DNA from: Epiperipatus broadwayi
Lineage: Eukaryota > Onychophora > Udeonychophora > Euonychophora > Peripatidae
Direction of reading: 5' to 3'
Length of the DNA stretch: 64,000 nucleotides
Assembly (NCBI GenBank): GCA_028023455.1
Contig: JAQFVV010000037.1
Location: 1,796,001 to 1,860,000 of the forward strand
The notes beneath the pieces were generated by a model. That model made no database searches. It worked only from the letters and a program-made list of their open reading frames with translations, and had not been told where the DNA came from. Below are positions 36,271-46,890 of the stretch, piece by piece (the stretch's first letter is position 1; each line of letters begins with the position of its first letter). A program made the translations under genes and the position numbers.

Positions 36271-36783
36271 CTAGATAGTCCAATGTTTAGAGATGTCAAA
36301 GCAGGTATCTCGTCTATTGATGGAGTTAATATTGCCATTAATAAAGTATGCTTCTCTGATTTTCCGTTTGATGTCGTTTTTCTCAATACAGACTATTTTA
36401 GGGCTGGAGGGTTCAAACACATGTCCTGTCTTCTTGGAATGCTCTAAAAATGTTGATGAATTATCATTTTTTTCATAGCTCTATTATATGTATATCTGTG
36501 TTGTGCTGTCCTGTTGATTATTCCTGCTTTGGTTTCTCCAAAATAAATGGCCCGGCAACCAGGTTGTGGGCATGATATGCTGTAAACAACATGGAGAGTC
36601 TGAGAAGGTTCAATTTTGTCCTTAGAGTTATTGATTAGACGATTAGTGTATGGGGGTGTATGAAAACTAATTTTAAATTTGTTGGACAAAACCTTAGGTT
36701 TAATTTTGTCCTTAGAGTTATTGATTAGATGATTAGTGCATGGGGGTGTATGAAAACTAATTTTAAATTTGTTGGACAAAACC
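36271..36783 (-). pseudogene. PLE GIY-YIG fragment, left arm
   Basis: The minus strand carries NKFKISFHTPP..TNRLINNSKDK twice because of the 90-bp duplication. The nuclease start follows, VVYSISCPQPGCRAIYFGET, then RTAQHRYTYNRAMKK, a frameshift near 36470, and C-terminal sequence to a stop at 36271. GIY and YIG strands are recognisable. Confidence 0.8.
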
Positions 36784-36784
36784 T

Positions 36785-37259
36785 GGTTTTGTCCAACAAA
36801 TTTAAAATTAGTTTTTATACGCCCCCATGCATTAATGGTTTTGTCCAACAAATTTAAAATTAGTTTTCATACACCCCCATGCACTAATCGTCTAATCAAT
36901 ATCTCTAAGGACAAAATTGAACCTTCTCAGACTCCCCATGTTGTTAACAGCATATCATACCCACAACCTGGTTGCCGGGCCATTTATTTTGGAGAAACCA
37001 AAGCAGGCATAATCAACAGGACAGCACAACACAGATATACTATAATAGAGCTATGAAAAAAAAAGATAATTCATCAACATTTTTAGAGCATTCCAAGAAG
37101 ACAGGACATGTGTTTGAACCCTCCAGCCCTAAAATAGTCTGTATTGAGAAAAATGACATCAAATGGAAAATCAGAGAAGCATACTTTATTAATGGCAATA
37201 ATAACTCCATCAATAGACGAGATACCTGCTTTGACATCTCTAAACATTGGACTATCTAG
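36785..37259 (+). pseudogene. PLE GIY-YIG fragment, right arm
   Basis: Mirror copy of the left arm: PQPGCRAIYFGET, AGIINRTAQHRY, a frame break near 37045, then FLEHSKKTGHVFEPSSPKIV, REAYFINGNNNSINRR and a stop at 37257-37259. The Glu and Arg of the nuclease are present. Confidence 0.8.
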
Positions 37260-37330
37260 TTCATTTGCATACGCTTTGCATACTGCTTTGTTTCCTTGCC
37301 CTATTTCCTCATTCTGCAACTCACAGTACC

Positions 37331-37370
37331 GCTATGAATATGAGGCAAAAGGACTCGGAAGCGCTTAGCG
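37331..37370 (+). other. PLE 3' hairpin motif
   Basis: GCTATGAATAT, GAG..CTC, GGAA (from GAAA), GCGCTTAGCG. Confidence 0.5.
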
Positions 37371-37446
37371 TATAGTAATTTCTGTGTATCTTTATAGCTT
37401 CTCGTTCAAGTGTGTCATATGCTTTGTTAATTTTGTACTTTAACAT

Positions 37447-37621
37447 TTATAAATGTATTCCTTTACCCTATCTCATTTTATCTAGGATTTTTTTTAATAA
37501 TACCAGATTTTTTTCTTTTTTGTTATAGCTTTTATTATTTAATCCATTTAGTTTTTTCTTCTTTATAACTCCAGTTTTTCGGCTCAACAGTTATTTTAAA
37601 TTCATTATTTTTCCTAATATG
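37447..37621. repeat. Large diverged repeat, copy C, second segment
   Basis: Resembles 26900-27115; it lies between the PLE pair and the LTR element that splits copy C again. Confidence 0.55.
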
Positions 37622-38300
37622 TACAGGGTCAGACTATAATCTAAGCAGTTGTAAGTTTAATAATTATAAAACATACCAAAAGTTTTAATAACTTAACAAT
37701 GAGTTTGTTTGCTCAGAATAGTGTATAAGTTAGTAATACATTTGTAGGTTCAATTGGCCACTGACTGGTTAAACTACATAACAAATAATATTAATCACTG
37801 AACAGTTTGTATATAGAGTTGGACTCTATTTCCATACTTTATTAAAAATCATTCTTTTAATATCTACTCACTTTATTCAAATTTAACATTTTAATTCCAT
37901 AACTTTCTATGTTAATTTTTACTAGCAATTTTAGTAAGCACTTTACTGCTCACTTATATCTTTGAGTCAATCCAATTAAATTTGATTGCATCTTTTTTCT
38001 TCTGCACTATCTGGTCTGCAGCTGCATTGCACATATTAAACTGTTTTCACTCTGCTCTACTACTATCACTAGTCTACTTTTTCCTCATATCATTATAAGT
38101 TTCTGAAGACATTTTAACAACTTTGATAATTTGCATATTGTTAGACAATTATTGCTATATAAAATAAAATATGTAGGTTACTTGCAGTTTGATTAATTCT
38201 ACTATTCTGCATATCATTATTTTAGAGTGACACAACACCATATATAGATATATAATTAATAAAGGCCCAAAACAGTCAGTACATAGCAATGCTCTTTCAG
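37622..38300 (-). repeat. LTR-like repeat, left
   Basis: Shares AAGCACTTTACTGCTCACT, CCACTGACTGG and many other blocks with the right repeat, in the same orientation. Confidence 0.7.
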
Positions 38301-40574
38301 AAAGAAGTCCTTTTCACAGAAAATCCTGTAGCTACCTTGGTATACATCTCTCTGTCAGATCTCAATAAAGTTGATTTTTCTCTTTTCTGCCACCTTATAT
38401 CTTCTTGAATTTCACTAGTTCATTTTATAGGTGCCTCTTGAGTTACATGATTATTTATATATATTGTAACGGAATATAATATCCCATCACATTATTTTAA
38501 AATGAAAATAAAAAGATCGTAAATAAAATTGATTTATTAAAAAGAAAAAAACTTAAAAACTGAAAAGTAAAAGTTGTTTAATATATATATTGTCACGCAG
38601 ATGGAAAACTTAAACTATTTTAAGAAAAAGTATTTAAAAGTATTTTTTGTTGTAAAAAAAAAAAAAGTAAAATATAAAGATTGATATTTTAAAAATAGAA
38701 ATAATGTTGATTTCTATAATCTTAGAAAATGGAAATGATTGTCTTATTAATTAAATGATTGTTCAAAAGCAAACTAGCCTTTAAGGCATTTAAAATAAAT
38801 TAAATGGTCAGATAAGAGAATACAAAGAAATTAAATGACCAATGCAAGCACGAAAATGACAGCCTGGATCATAACTGAAACACGAGAGGATTAGTGATGT
38901 CTTGCTCGTTGAATCCCAAGATCTGATGATAAGAGGCCAAGAAAAATATAAAAGCAAAATGATTATTATAATTGTGATCTGAGAGCTGGCTATGAATATA
39001 TCGTTATAACTAGCTATTTTGCAGATTTTCACAATGTGACAGTCTGCAATAAATTTAATTTTCCGGACAACCAGCTGAGGTCTCTGGATGACAGTTCCTG
39101 ACCAAATGAATGGCAAGTAGCAGTTTTGTTTCAAAGAAAGACAAAATCTACAAAAGTGAGCACGAAGATGGACTTCTAAATCTACTCAATCCGTAAAGTA
39201 TGAACTCTTGTGTCTATCTAATAAGAACTTTTCTAAAATTGCAATGAATTAATAGCTGAAAATAAGAACTCTTATCTGAATTAAAGAATGCAAATTCAAT
39301 CATTAATATTTTTTTATGCAGATGTTTAAGCAATCATTTCCATTTTTTTTTGTGTGTGTGTATTATGTTTTAACTAAAATGTATTAAATTTAAAGTTGGG
39401 TGTAGATAGCTGCATGGATAAAGATTAATAACTATGTTTAAATTCTTTTATGTTTAGTTTAAGAAATTCTAATAACAGGCTATTTGTTTTGTAGTTAGGG
39501 CAATGCTTGTGGAGGGATATATGGGTGTTTATATTAATGTAATGTGAAGCATGTTTAGCATACAGGTCAACATGCCCAACTGAATGCATGACCCCAAAGA
39601 GGCAGTCATATCATTGGAAATGGTCACAGATGTATTTCCTGTGCCATTGACCCCTTCTAGCTCTATGGACAGAGATTTATAAGACGGCAGAAAGACCGCT
39701 TTTCCCCATACATAGCACTCTTAAAAAAATTATATACATGATTCCTTAGTCAGGTAGATGTGCTTTCCTGTTCTGGACACGGATCATTTCCTTCAAATAA
39801 TATTACACTGTCAGATGCACATTCCTGTCAGTGTGGTTTTATGCTAGCATCTTCATATTACATTGGTTGCAAATATATATCTGGAAGCTGACATTGGGTT
39901 GGCTATGAACTTTTAGTCTGAGATTGAATGAATGTTTTGATAAGTTTTTAAGTGGAAAAAATCTATGTAGACTATCTATGCTCAACATGCTAAAGTAAAA
40001 TATAATTTAAATATCCATCTGTGCGGTCTATTTAAAATAGTAATTTAAATTTAAAAACATTAATGTTAAAATCTAAAATAAATTTATTCCTCAATTTTAA
40101 ATGTGCGTTAATAAAATCTATTTGTGTGTTAATTACTGGTGGTGGCTTCTTTTATTTTATTGTTTTAAATAATAATATTTTGAGAATCTAAATCTATTAA
40201 AACTTATAAAAATGTTTAAAATCTCTGCTACTCTATGAGCTAGTGACATTGGGCAAATGGTCAGAATAATATATATAAAAAAAATTTTTGAATCTTAACT
40301 TACATATCTGCCTACTATATAAATTTTTCTAGGTTCAAATGCCTAGATGGCACCCTCGTACAGCAGATATGTTGAAGGCTCATTCAGTGACCGTTAAAAT
40401 ATCCATTTTAATGTCTTTATCAGTGTTGGTAGACACATTTATCACTTTTATTTATTTGGAACTAATATAGACATGTGCAACTTTATATGACCCTTAATAA
40501 TAATTCTGCCAAAGTTTTATTTATTACAGAAGTTGGTATGAAATGCTGATATTCTTTAACTAATAATCTCAATG
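38301..40574. other. Interior of the LTR element or nested insertions
   Basis: No domain recognised. A 108-codon minus-strand frame at 38808-39134 has no recognisable motif. 39540-39720 is less AT-rich. Confidence 0.35.
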
Positions 40575-40800
40575 TTTGTCAGCAAGCTTGACATCTTACA
40601 GTTTGTTTTATATCCCTGTTCATGTTAGACCACTAAAGGTACGAATTAGTTTGCTCATTCATACATACAATCCATACGTATTCTTTGGGTAGCAGTTGTA
40701 GAACACATTTTCTCCCATCATTTGGAATTACTACCCAGTCTGTCATTAAAATGCACTTGTGACACATTGTCAAACTTTCCTGAGCATTTAAAATTGGAAG
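40575..40800 (-). pseudogene. Ty3/gypsy integrase N-terminal remnant
   Basis: The minus strand reads CHKCILMTDWVVIPNDGRKCVLQLL, then NEQTNSYL and WSNMNRDIKQTVRCQAC. This fits the linker and HHCC finger that precede the integrase core, comparable with the copy near 3.9-4.0 kb but from a different element. The core is not visible. Confidence 0.7.
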
Positions 40801-40999
40801 CATTACATTGCTTGGTCATGATTTTGGTCATCCATATGCAATTTTTAGAAATTGGCAACATTTGTTATTTCTTGTTTATTTCTGTAAAAGTTTGTTGTTC
40901 AGTCTTTTTAAACTTGTCTTGTATATTTAATTTTCACTTTAGTATTTTAATATGTCTGAAGCTTTTTTTGAGAGATTGAAACCATCTATCCTAATATTG

Positions 41000-42000
41000 A
41001 ATTAATATTTCTCATAACTCTCTATAGTAATAAATTTTTACTATGGCTATTCACTCTTGTGAACACTTAATACTGTTCCTTTGACATTAATCCTATTTCT
41101 ATTAACATCTGTCATCACTAACTTTATTTTCTTCATTTGCATACCAATATTTGCTCTTTTTCAAACAGCTGTCAATTCTCTATGCTTCTGTACTGCTATC
41201 AATTTCTATTTTATCTCATTTTACCATATAGTTTTACTCCTAACATTTTCAGTGTATCATCTCTTTCCTTTATTAGCCTCACATTCATGGCCTTCTTTGA
41301 CACCCCTCCTCTTGATTTATTATTTAATGGTAAATCTTTTGATATTTGTTGCTTATTATTGACAACTTTGACAAATGGCCTGTTAAGTCAGAGAATGTTT
41401 TGAATTTGAACATTTTTTATATGGCCCTTCTGTCTGCAGCAATAACATATATTAAGGGTCTGTACCAAATTCTTCTGTATCACTTCTGCCTTTGTATCAT
41501 TTACCCACATACTCAAGGTGGCTATCTGTCCTATTTTTAAATGCTTATGTGTGGTCTAGAATGAGTTTCATGTGCTATCTCACATTCAATGGTGACAATA
41601 TATGTTAGGATAGATTCTGCTATTAAGCATCTATATAAGCTTCGCATATCTTTATCTCCCATAATAACTGATCCAATTGTATCTCCTCTAAATAATCTTA
41701 AATACCCATTCCTTTACTAAAGTTTGCATGCCAAATTATGTATAGCTTTCAGTTTGTGACTTCATTTTACTATGAAAATGCACTATATATTTTGATGTTA
41801 TTGATTTTAAATAGGCGTTTATTTTTGTCAGCAACTTTTCATATGGGATTTTTTCCAGCAGCTTCAGATCATATAAATGTTTGCCAGTTGCAGGACATCC
41901 TGTCCTATCACCCATACTAGAGTGTCAATTTTCAGCTTGTCTTCAGTAATGCCATTTATTATCATACATTTTCTCATATGATTGACATGTATATGACACT
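41000..42000 (-). pseudogene. Gag-like remnant with a zinc knuckle
   Basis: Minus-strand scraps in order: LVWVIGQDVLQLANIY near 41910, RLFRGDTIGSVIMGDKDMRSLYRC near 41640-41690, a CCHC-like CYCCRQKGHIKNV near 41425-41445 with the last Cys lost, and RGGVSKKAMNVRLIKERDD near 41230-41310. The order fits a Gag C-terminus. Many stops; assignment is moderate. Confidence 0.45.
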
Positions 42001-42237
42001 ATCCCAGGTTTTTCACATCAAACAGTGTTATCATACTGTTCTATATTTCTATAAACATATATGCCCCTATTAATATGTAATACATCCAGGTTGTGGTAAC
42101 TATGACAATTATCATTTACTGTTTCTGCCTCTTCAACCAAGGCAATTTATATGTGTACGTAAAATCCTTATATAAGTACTGCTGACTGCACCTCCTAATA
42201 TACACAGCTTTAAAAACTATAGACTATAGAACTAAAT

Positions 42238-42920
42238 TTGGGGCCAGACTGTGGTAAAAGCAGCCCTAAATTTAATAATTATACTTTAAATTAAACACAC
42301 AACAAGTTTTAATAAGTTAAGGAATGAGTTTATTTATATGGAATAATGCATAAGTTAGTAATAGATTAGCAGGTTCAATTGGTGACTGGCTGATTGAATT
42401 CCACAACAAACAATATTAATCACTGAATAGGTCATCTATAAAGTTAGAATCTATTTCCACATTTTATTAAAAGTTCTTTTAATATCTATTAGCTTTATTC
42501 AAAGTTTATCATTTTAATTCCTTACCTTTCTACATAAATTTTCATTAGTGATTTTAGTAAGCACTTTACTGCTCACTCACATCTTGAGTCAGATCAATTA
42601 ATTTGACTATCTCTTCTGTACTATCTGTTCTGTAACTTCATTGCACACATTAAACTATGTTTATTCTGCTCTATTAATATCACTAGTCTGCTTTTTTCTT
42701 ACACCATTATAAATTCTGGGAGACATTTTAACAATTCTGCTAATTTGCCTATTGTTAGATAATTATTGGTAAGAAAATTAGCATATATAGGTGTACCCTG
42801 CTTAATTTTACTTTTCTGCTTATCATTATTTCTAGAGTGAGACAACGCTACCTCCATTGACCAGTTTTTTAAGCATACACATATATTATTAAATATATAA
42901 ACTAGTTAGTACATACAACT
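42238..42920 (-). repeat. LTR-like repeat, right
   Basis: Partner of 37622-38300. At its inner edge the minus strand reads TCTGGCCCCAAATTTAG, which could be an LTR end followed by a TGG-starting primer site. Confidence 0.6.
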
Positions 42921-42929
42921 TTCATTTAG

Positions 42930-43905
42930 CCTTTTTTTTCTTTTTTTGTAGGTTCAGGTTTCTAATTAAACAATTATTTTCACATCAGGTTAATGTAAGT
43001 TGAAATAGTCATGATTTTGAATGAATCTGTTGAAAGTATATCTCAAGATATTTTCCTTTTCTTAGATTTCTTTAAATTAATTTCATGATTAGGTCAAGCA
43101 AGAGCTTAGCAAATGATTCTTATAAATTCTACAATATATTACATTTTAAACATTTCTCTTTTTAAATTTAGTATCAGTCTTCAAAGCTGAGTTTCTGATT
43201 GTTGAACTCATCACTAAACTCCTATTAGATTCTACTGCCCACACAGGCTTGTTTTTGTAAAAAATGACCCTCATATCAATATTTTATCCAATTGTATGAC
43301 TGGGTCCAAAATTACTGCATTAAACTTTCAGCAGTTGATTTACTTGTTGGAAAAAAGAGTATCTCTTTTTTTTTTAAAAAAAAATTCCATTTATTCACCA
43401 ATTGAAAAATAACTTAATTTTTTCAGAGATAAAGATCTTAATCTCTTCTTGATTTTGTGAAAAATAAATATTCTATTTATTTTTCAGATCCTAATCCCTT
43501 TCGGTTTTTTTTTTCAAAAATGAAATGTATAAAAATGAATTATATGAGAAAAAAATTCTCCCCTCCCTTTTTTATACCTATATCTAATAAAAATTAAACG
43601 TTTACATTATTATTATGTCTCAGAATTTGTCACATGATCATCTCATATAAGTATATCTTTTCATAAATAATAACTTAATTAAACTACTATTTAATAAATA
43701 AGCTATCCTGTAATTAACATCATAATCAATAATATTTAATATTTTCTCAGTATTTAGACAATGTTTTTATATTATTTATTTGATTTTTATTAATTATTAT
43801 TTTATATGTGTTACTATGGTGTATCAAGTTGTGCGGATGAACCGTATTATTTCTTACATTTGCTTATTAATCATGTCTAATCTGTAAATGTCTAGAAACA
43901 ATAAA
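42930..43905. repeat. Large diverged repeat, copy C, third segment
   Basis: 42930-43740 matches 27070-27850 (GGTTAATGTAAGTTGAAATAG, ATTACTGCATTAA). It is followed directly by 43740-43905, which matches 25640-25805. The order Y then Z, against Z-W-Y in copy A, suggests the unit was once tandem. Confidence 0.65.
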
Positions 43906-44454
43906 ATTTTATTTGTAAATGTATATAATATGTAAACAGGAGTGGATCTGATAAATACACTTTTATCTTCCATATGTTCTAAAAACCTTTGAGAATAAAG
44001 CAGTCTCTTTATTTTTAGAGATTTGTCTGAAAAAAAAAATGGATATACATATTTATTTATTGACAGCTTGTTTATTTTCATTTCTACTTTGTATATATAC
44101 ATTTAATGCTGTATTTATTAATTTTGACAATTAACATACTTCTATTGGTTAATCAGAAAAAAGAATGCTAAATATAGAATTCAGTCTCTATCCTTAATTT
44201 AATTGATTATGATTTTAAATTAATTTTTAATATATGTTCATCTGCTTTTAATTTGATCTCTAGCATTTGTGAAAAAACAAAAACAAACTTTATTATCATC
44301 AAAAGTTTTAAGAATAATGGGTCTGATTGAGATTGCTTTCTTAAAGTTTTTTTTTTTTGACAAATAGAAAATGTATGTATGTATGCATTTATTTATTGAC
44401 AAGTTATTGAAGAATATCTACTTCCAAAGGGAATATATAAATTTATTTTACCAA
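43906..44454. other. AT-rich spacer
   Basis: No gene recognised. Confidence 0.4.
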
Positions 44455-44466
44455 ATCACCATTGTT

Positions 44467-44569
44467 TTTTTTTTCAAGTGTCATAGCATCGGCCGGGACG
44501 CGAACCCGCAACCTGGGAAACTGCTTGTAAGGCAGTTGCGCTGACCTCTCGACCACCAATGCAAGACAG
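44467..44569 (-). mobile_element. tRNA-derived SINE, recent insertion
   Basis: Exact 12-bp duplications ATCACCATTGTT flank it (44455-44466, 44570-44581), and on the minus strand it ends in an A tract. The head folds like a tRNA of 77 nt (44486-44562). Acceptor strands are GCATTGG and CCGATGC. The anticodon arm is ACTGC-CTTACAA-GCAGT with anticodon position TAC. The B box is GGGTTCGCGTCCC. The long variable region and weak D stem argue against a working tRNA. The tail is TATGACACTTG then A. Confidence 0.8.
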
Positions 44570-44581
44570 ATCACCATTGTT

Positions 44582-46789
44582 AATTGTATAAATTTTAACA
44601 TCACACTAAATTAACATTAAGTTCTTCAGTAAGATCACTTCACACAGGTTATCTACTTGACTGCAAGCCTCATTCTAATATTCCAATGCAATAACCAAGG
44701 TCCAAATTTTTAAAAGGCCAAAAAACAAAAATGATACAGATTTTAAATTATTATAATAATAATGATGCAGTAATTAATTTATATAATAATTTTTAGAACG
44801 TGACAGAATATCCTAGTACTGTCAATATTAAATTTAATTAAATATCTTATGTCATCTTGCAACTGCCCAAGCAGATAAAAATTAAACTATTTTCACCTGT
44901 TTAATGTTAAATCTTATAAATGTCATTGTATGTATTTGTTATCTAATAAAAACTCTGAAGAAGATAGAAATGGTTCAATTTTTTATTTGTTTGAGCAATT
45001 GGATGATAACATAAGATGGAACATTTAATTAACTGCAGACAATAGTGAATTATTTCATTGAATCCTAAAATTACTGCATATTAATTGACATCTATTAATT
45101 AAACTATTAGTAATTAATTTACTGTATGTGTATAATTATAAATAATCACAGATGTGAATGTCCTCTAGTTTCAGTTTTGACAATATGTATAACCAAAAAT
45201 TGGGATGTTTTATTAATTTTTTTTTTTTGGTTATAATGACGATTGTCATAAGACACATTCAGTATATAACATCAAACCTCCACTCTTTTACACGTTTAGC
45301 AAACTATATTTATTAATTTGATAACAGTTTCGACTATTCCCAGCACCCTCACAGGTTTGGGATAGGCAGGCTTGAGAAAGAATATTTGTGTTTTTTTAAA
45401 TTTTTTTGAGCTTATATATTATTATTTTAGACTGTTATATATATACTTTTATTGTCCAAAAACAAGTGAGAAGCAGATGCGTTTTCTTGCCACTCGCACT
45501 CAGTGACTTAGTTTGAGTAGAATTTATGTGGTAGATGCCCATTTCTACTGTATATATATATATGTGTGTGTATTCGTTGATTGTTTATAAAAAAAGGTAA
45601 TGCAAATATTGTCCCTGCCACTTATATTTCTTATTATTATCATGATTTACCAGATAGATGCTCATTCCTACCAGATATTTCGTAAGTTTCAGTCACTAAT
45701 GCCAAATAGATGTGTGACTCCTTCCCAGCCATTTGGTGATATTTATTGGATTCGCATTAAAACAGATATTAAAGAGTATCTGGCTCACGTGATATGTTGA
45801 TGCCTTATTCGAGTCCCTTAATATTAGTTTTCCAAGCACTACTTGTAGCCTGAAAGATTTATGTTAGTCTAGTTCTTTTAATAGGATAGTCTATTAAATG
45901 ATTTTTAGCATATCCTAAAGCTTATAAGATGAATACGTCTTAATACTGGGTTATATTAATAAATATTAATAGTTACAGTTAATCTGTGTATCAAGTCTGG
46001 ATCTACCAAGACACTGTTAAGATACATAGGACTTATATTGTCAATGCATAATGAGGTAATGAATATCTAATCATATTAATTTTTCATCAAACTCGCTAAG
46101 GCAGTTAAATAAAACAATAGATCATCAAGTGGTGTTATTCTAAAATCAATCCAGAGTAAAAGACCAAGAGATTGATGTTTCCCGAGGATTTCTGACAATT
46201 GTCTTATCCGTTTTGATTATGTTTATACGCAAATAAATTGTCATTTCTCATTATTCTAACATTTGTCATTTATTGCAATCAATAATAGTAATTAAAATAT
46301 GTGATGTGATGTACTGATGAATCTCTTGCATCTAACGGAGTCTACCGGGATATAAAAAGAAAAAATCTTTGATCATGTGACAATGGAATATGGAGCTGCA
46401 TGAAGATTATTCTTGAGTGAGTTTCCTATTAGCTGTGCTTTTTTTTTTTTTTTTTTACCGTTACAATATATATATAAATGCACACACATATATGTGCTCT
46501 AAGAGTTATTTTAAAATATTTACTTATTGTTACAATTACATGTCTAAATTATATAAAAGTTTTGCTTTACAGTGTGAATAAATCAATAAAACATTAGCTA
46601 AAAAAATATTATACGTATTTTTGTTGACTTCGATTCATGATTCAACACTTAATGTAAAATAGTGAAAATATAAGGATCCATATATTTAAATTTATATATA
46701 AGTTTAATATCTGTGTAATAACTTATGCTTTACTTTTTTACTCAGGTTTTACTCTTTGATTCCACCAATAACTTTGGGATGTCTGCCTA
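44582..46789. other. AT-rich spacer
   Basis: No gene recognised. Two similar phrases AGATGCCCATTTCTAC and AGATGCTCATTCCTAC near 45535 and 45657 may reflect an old repeat. Confidence 0.4.
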
Positions 46790-46890
46790 ATTTTTTTTTC
46801 CTATGTCATAGCATCTGCCAGGAGGCAAACCCGCAACAACCGTCTGCAACCAACTGCTTACTTGCAAGGCGGCTGCACTGATTAATTGGT
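46790..46890 (-). mobile_element. tRNA-derived SINE, older copy
   Basis: The minus strand shares CAGCCGCCTTGCAAG, GCAGTTGGTTGCAGA and the tail GATGCTATGACAT with the copy at 51053. The 5' acceptor strand is lost; the 3' end has an A run. No exact duplications. Confidence 0.7.

Larger units (their letters stand above)
36045..37446. mobile_element. Palindromic pair of PLE 3' ends
   Basis: Two C-terminal PLE copies sit head to head with the centre at 36784, where GGACAAAACC-T-GGTTTTGTCC reads the same on both strands. The arms (36092-36783, 36785-37430) are nearly identical. The flanks carry ACTTTAACATTTGTAAA on the left and ACTTTAACATTTATAAA on the right, a likely 17-bp duplication with one change. 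The left side has an extra 35-40 bp beyond the shared arm. Within the arms, a 90-bp unit is tandemly repeated on the left (36611, 36701) and a 53-bp unit on the right (36785, 36838). Confidence 0.85.
37622..42920 (-). mobile_element. Internally deleted LTR retrotransposon
   Basis: Direct repeats of about 650 bp (37622-38300 and 42238-42920) enclose gag-like and integrase remnants in minus-strand order, with gag next to the right repeat and integrase further left. Flanks on both sides match adjacent parts of 26900-27850, so the element inserted into the large repeat. Protease and RT are missing between about 40800 and 41000. LTR divergence is high, so it is old. Confidence 0.65.

Noticed and set aside
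44486-44562. A functional tRNA gene with anticodon TAC
   Set aside because: Exact target duplications, an A tail, a weak D stem, a long variable region and shared SINE tail with other copies show it is a SINE.
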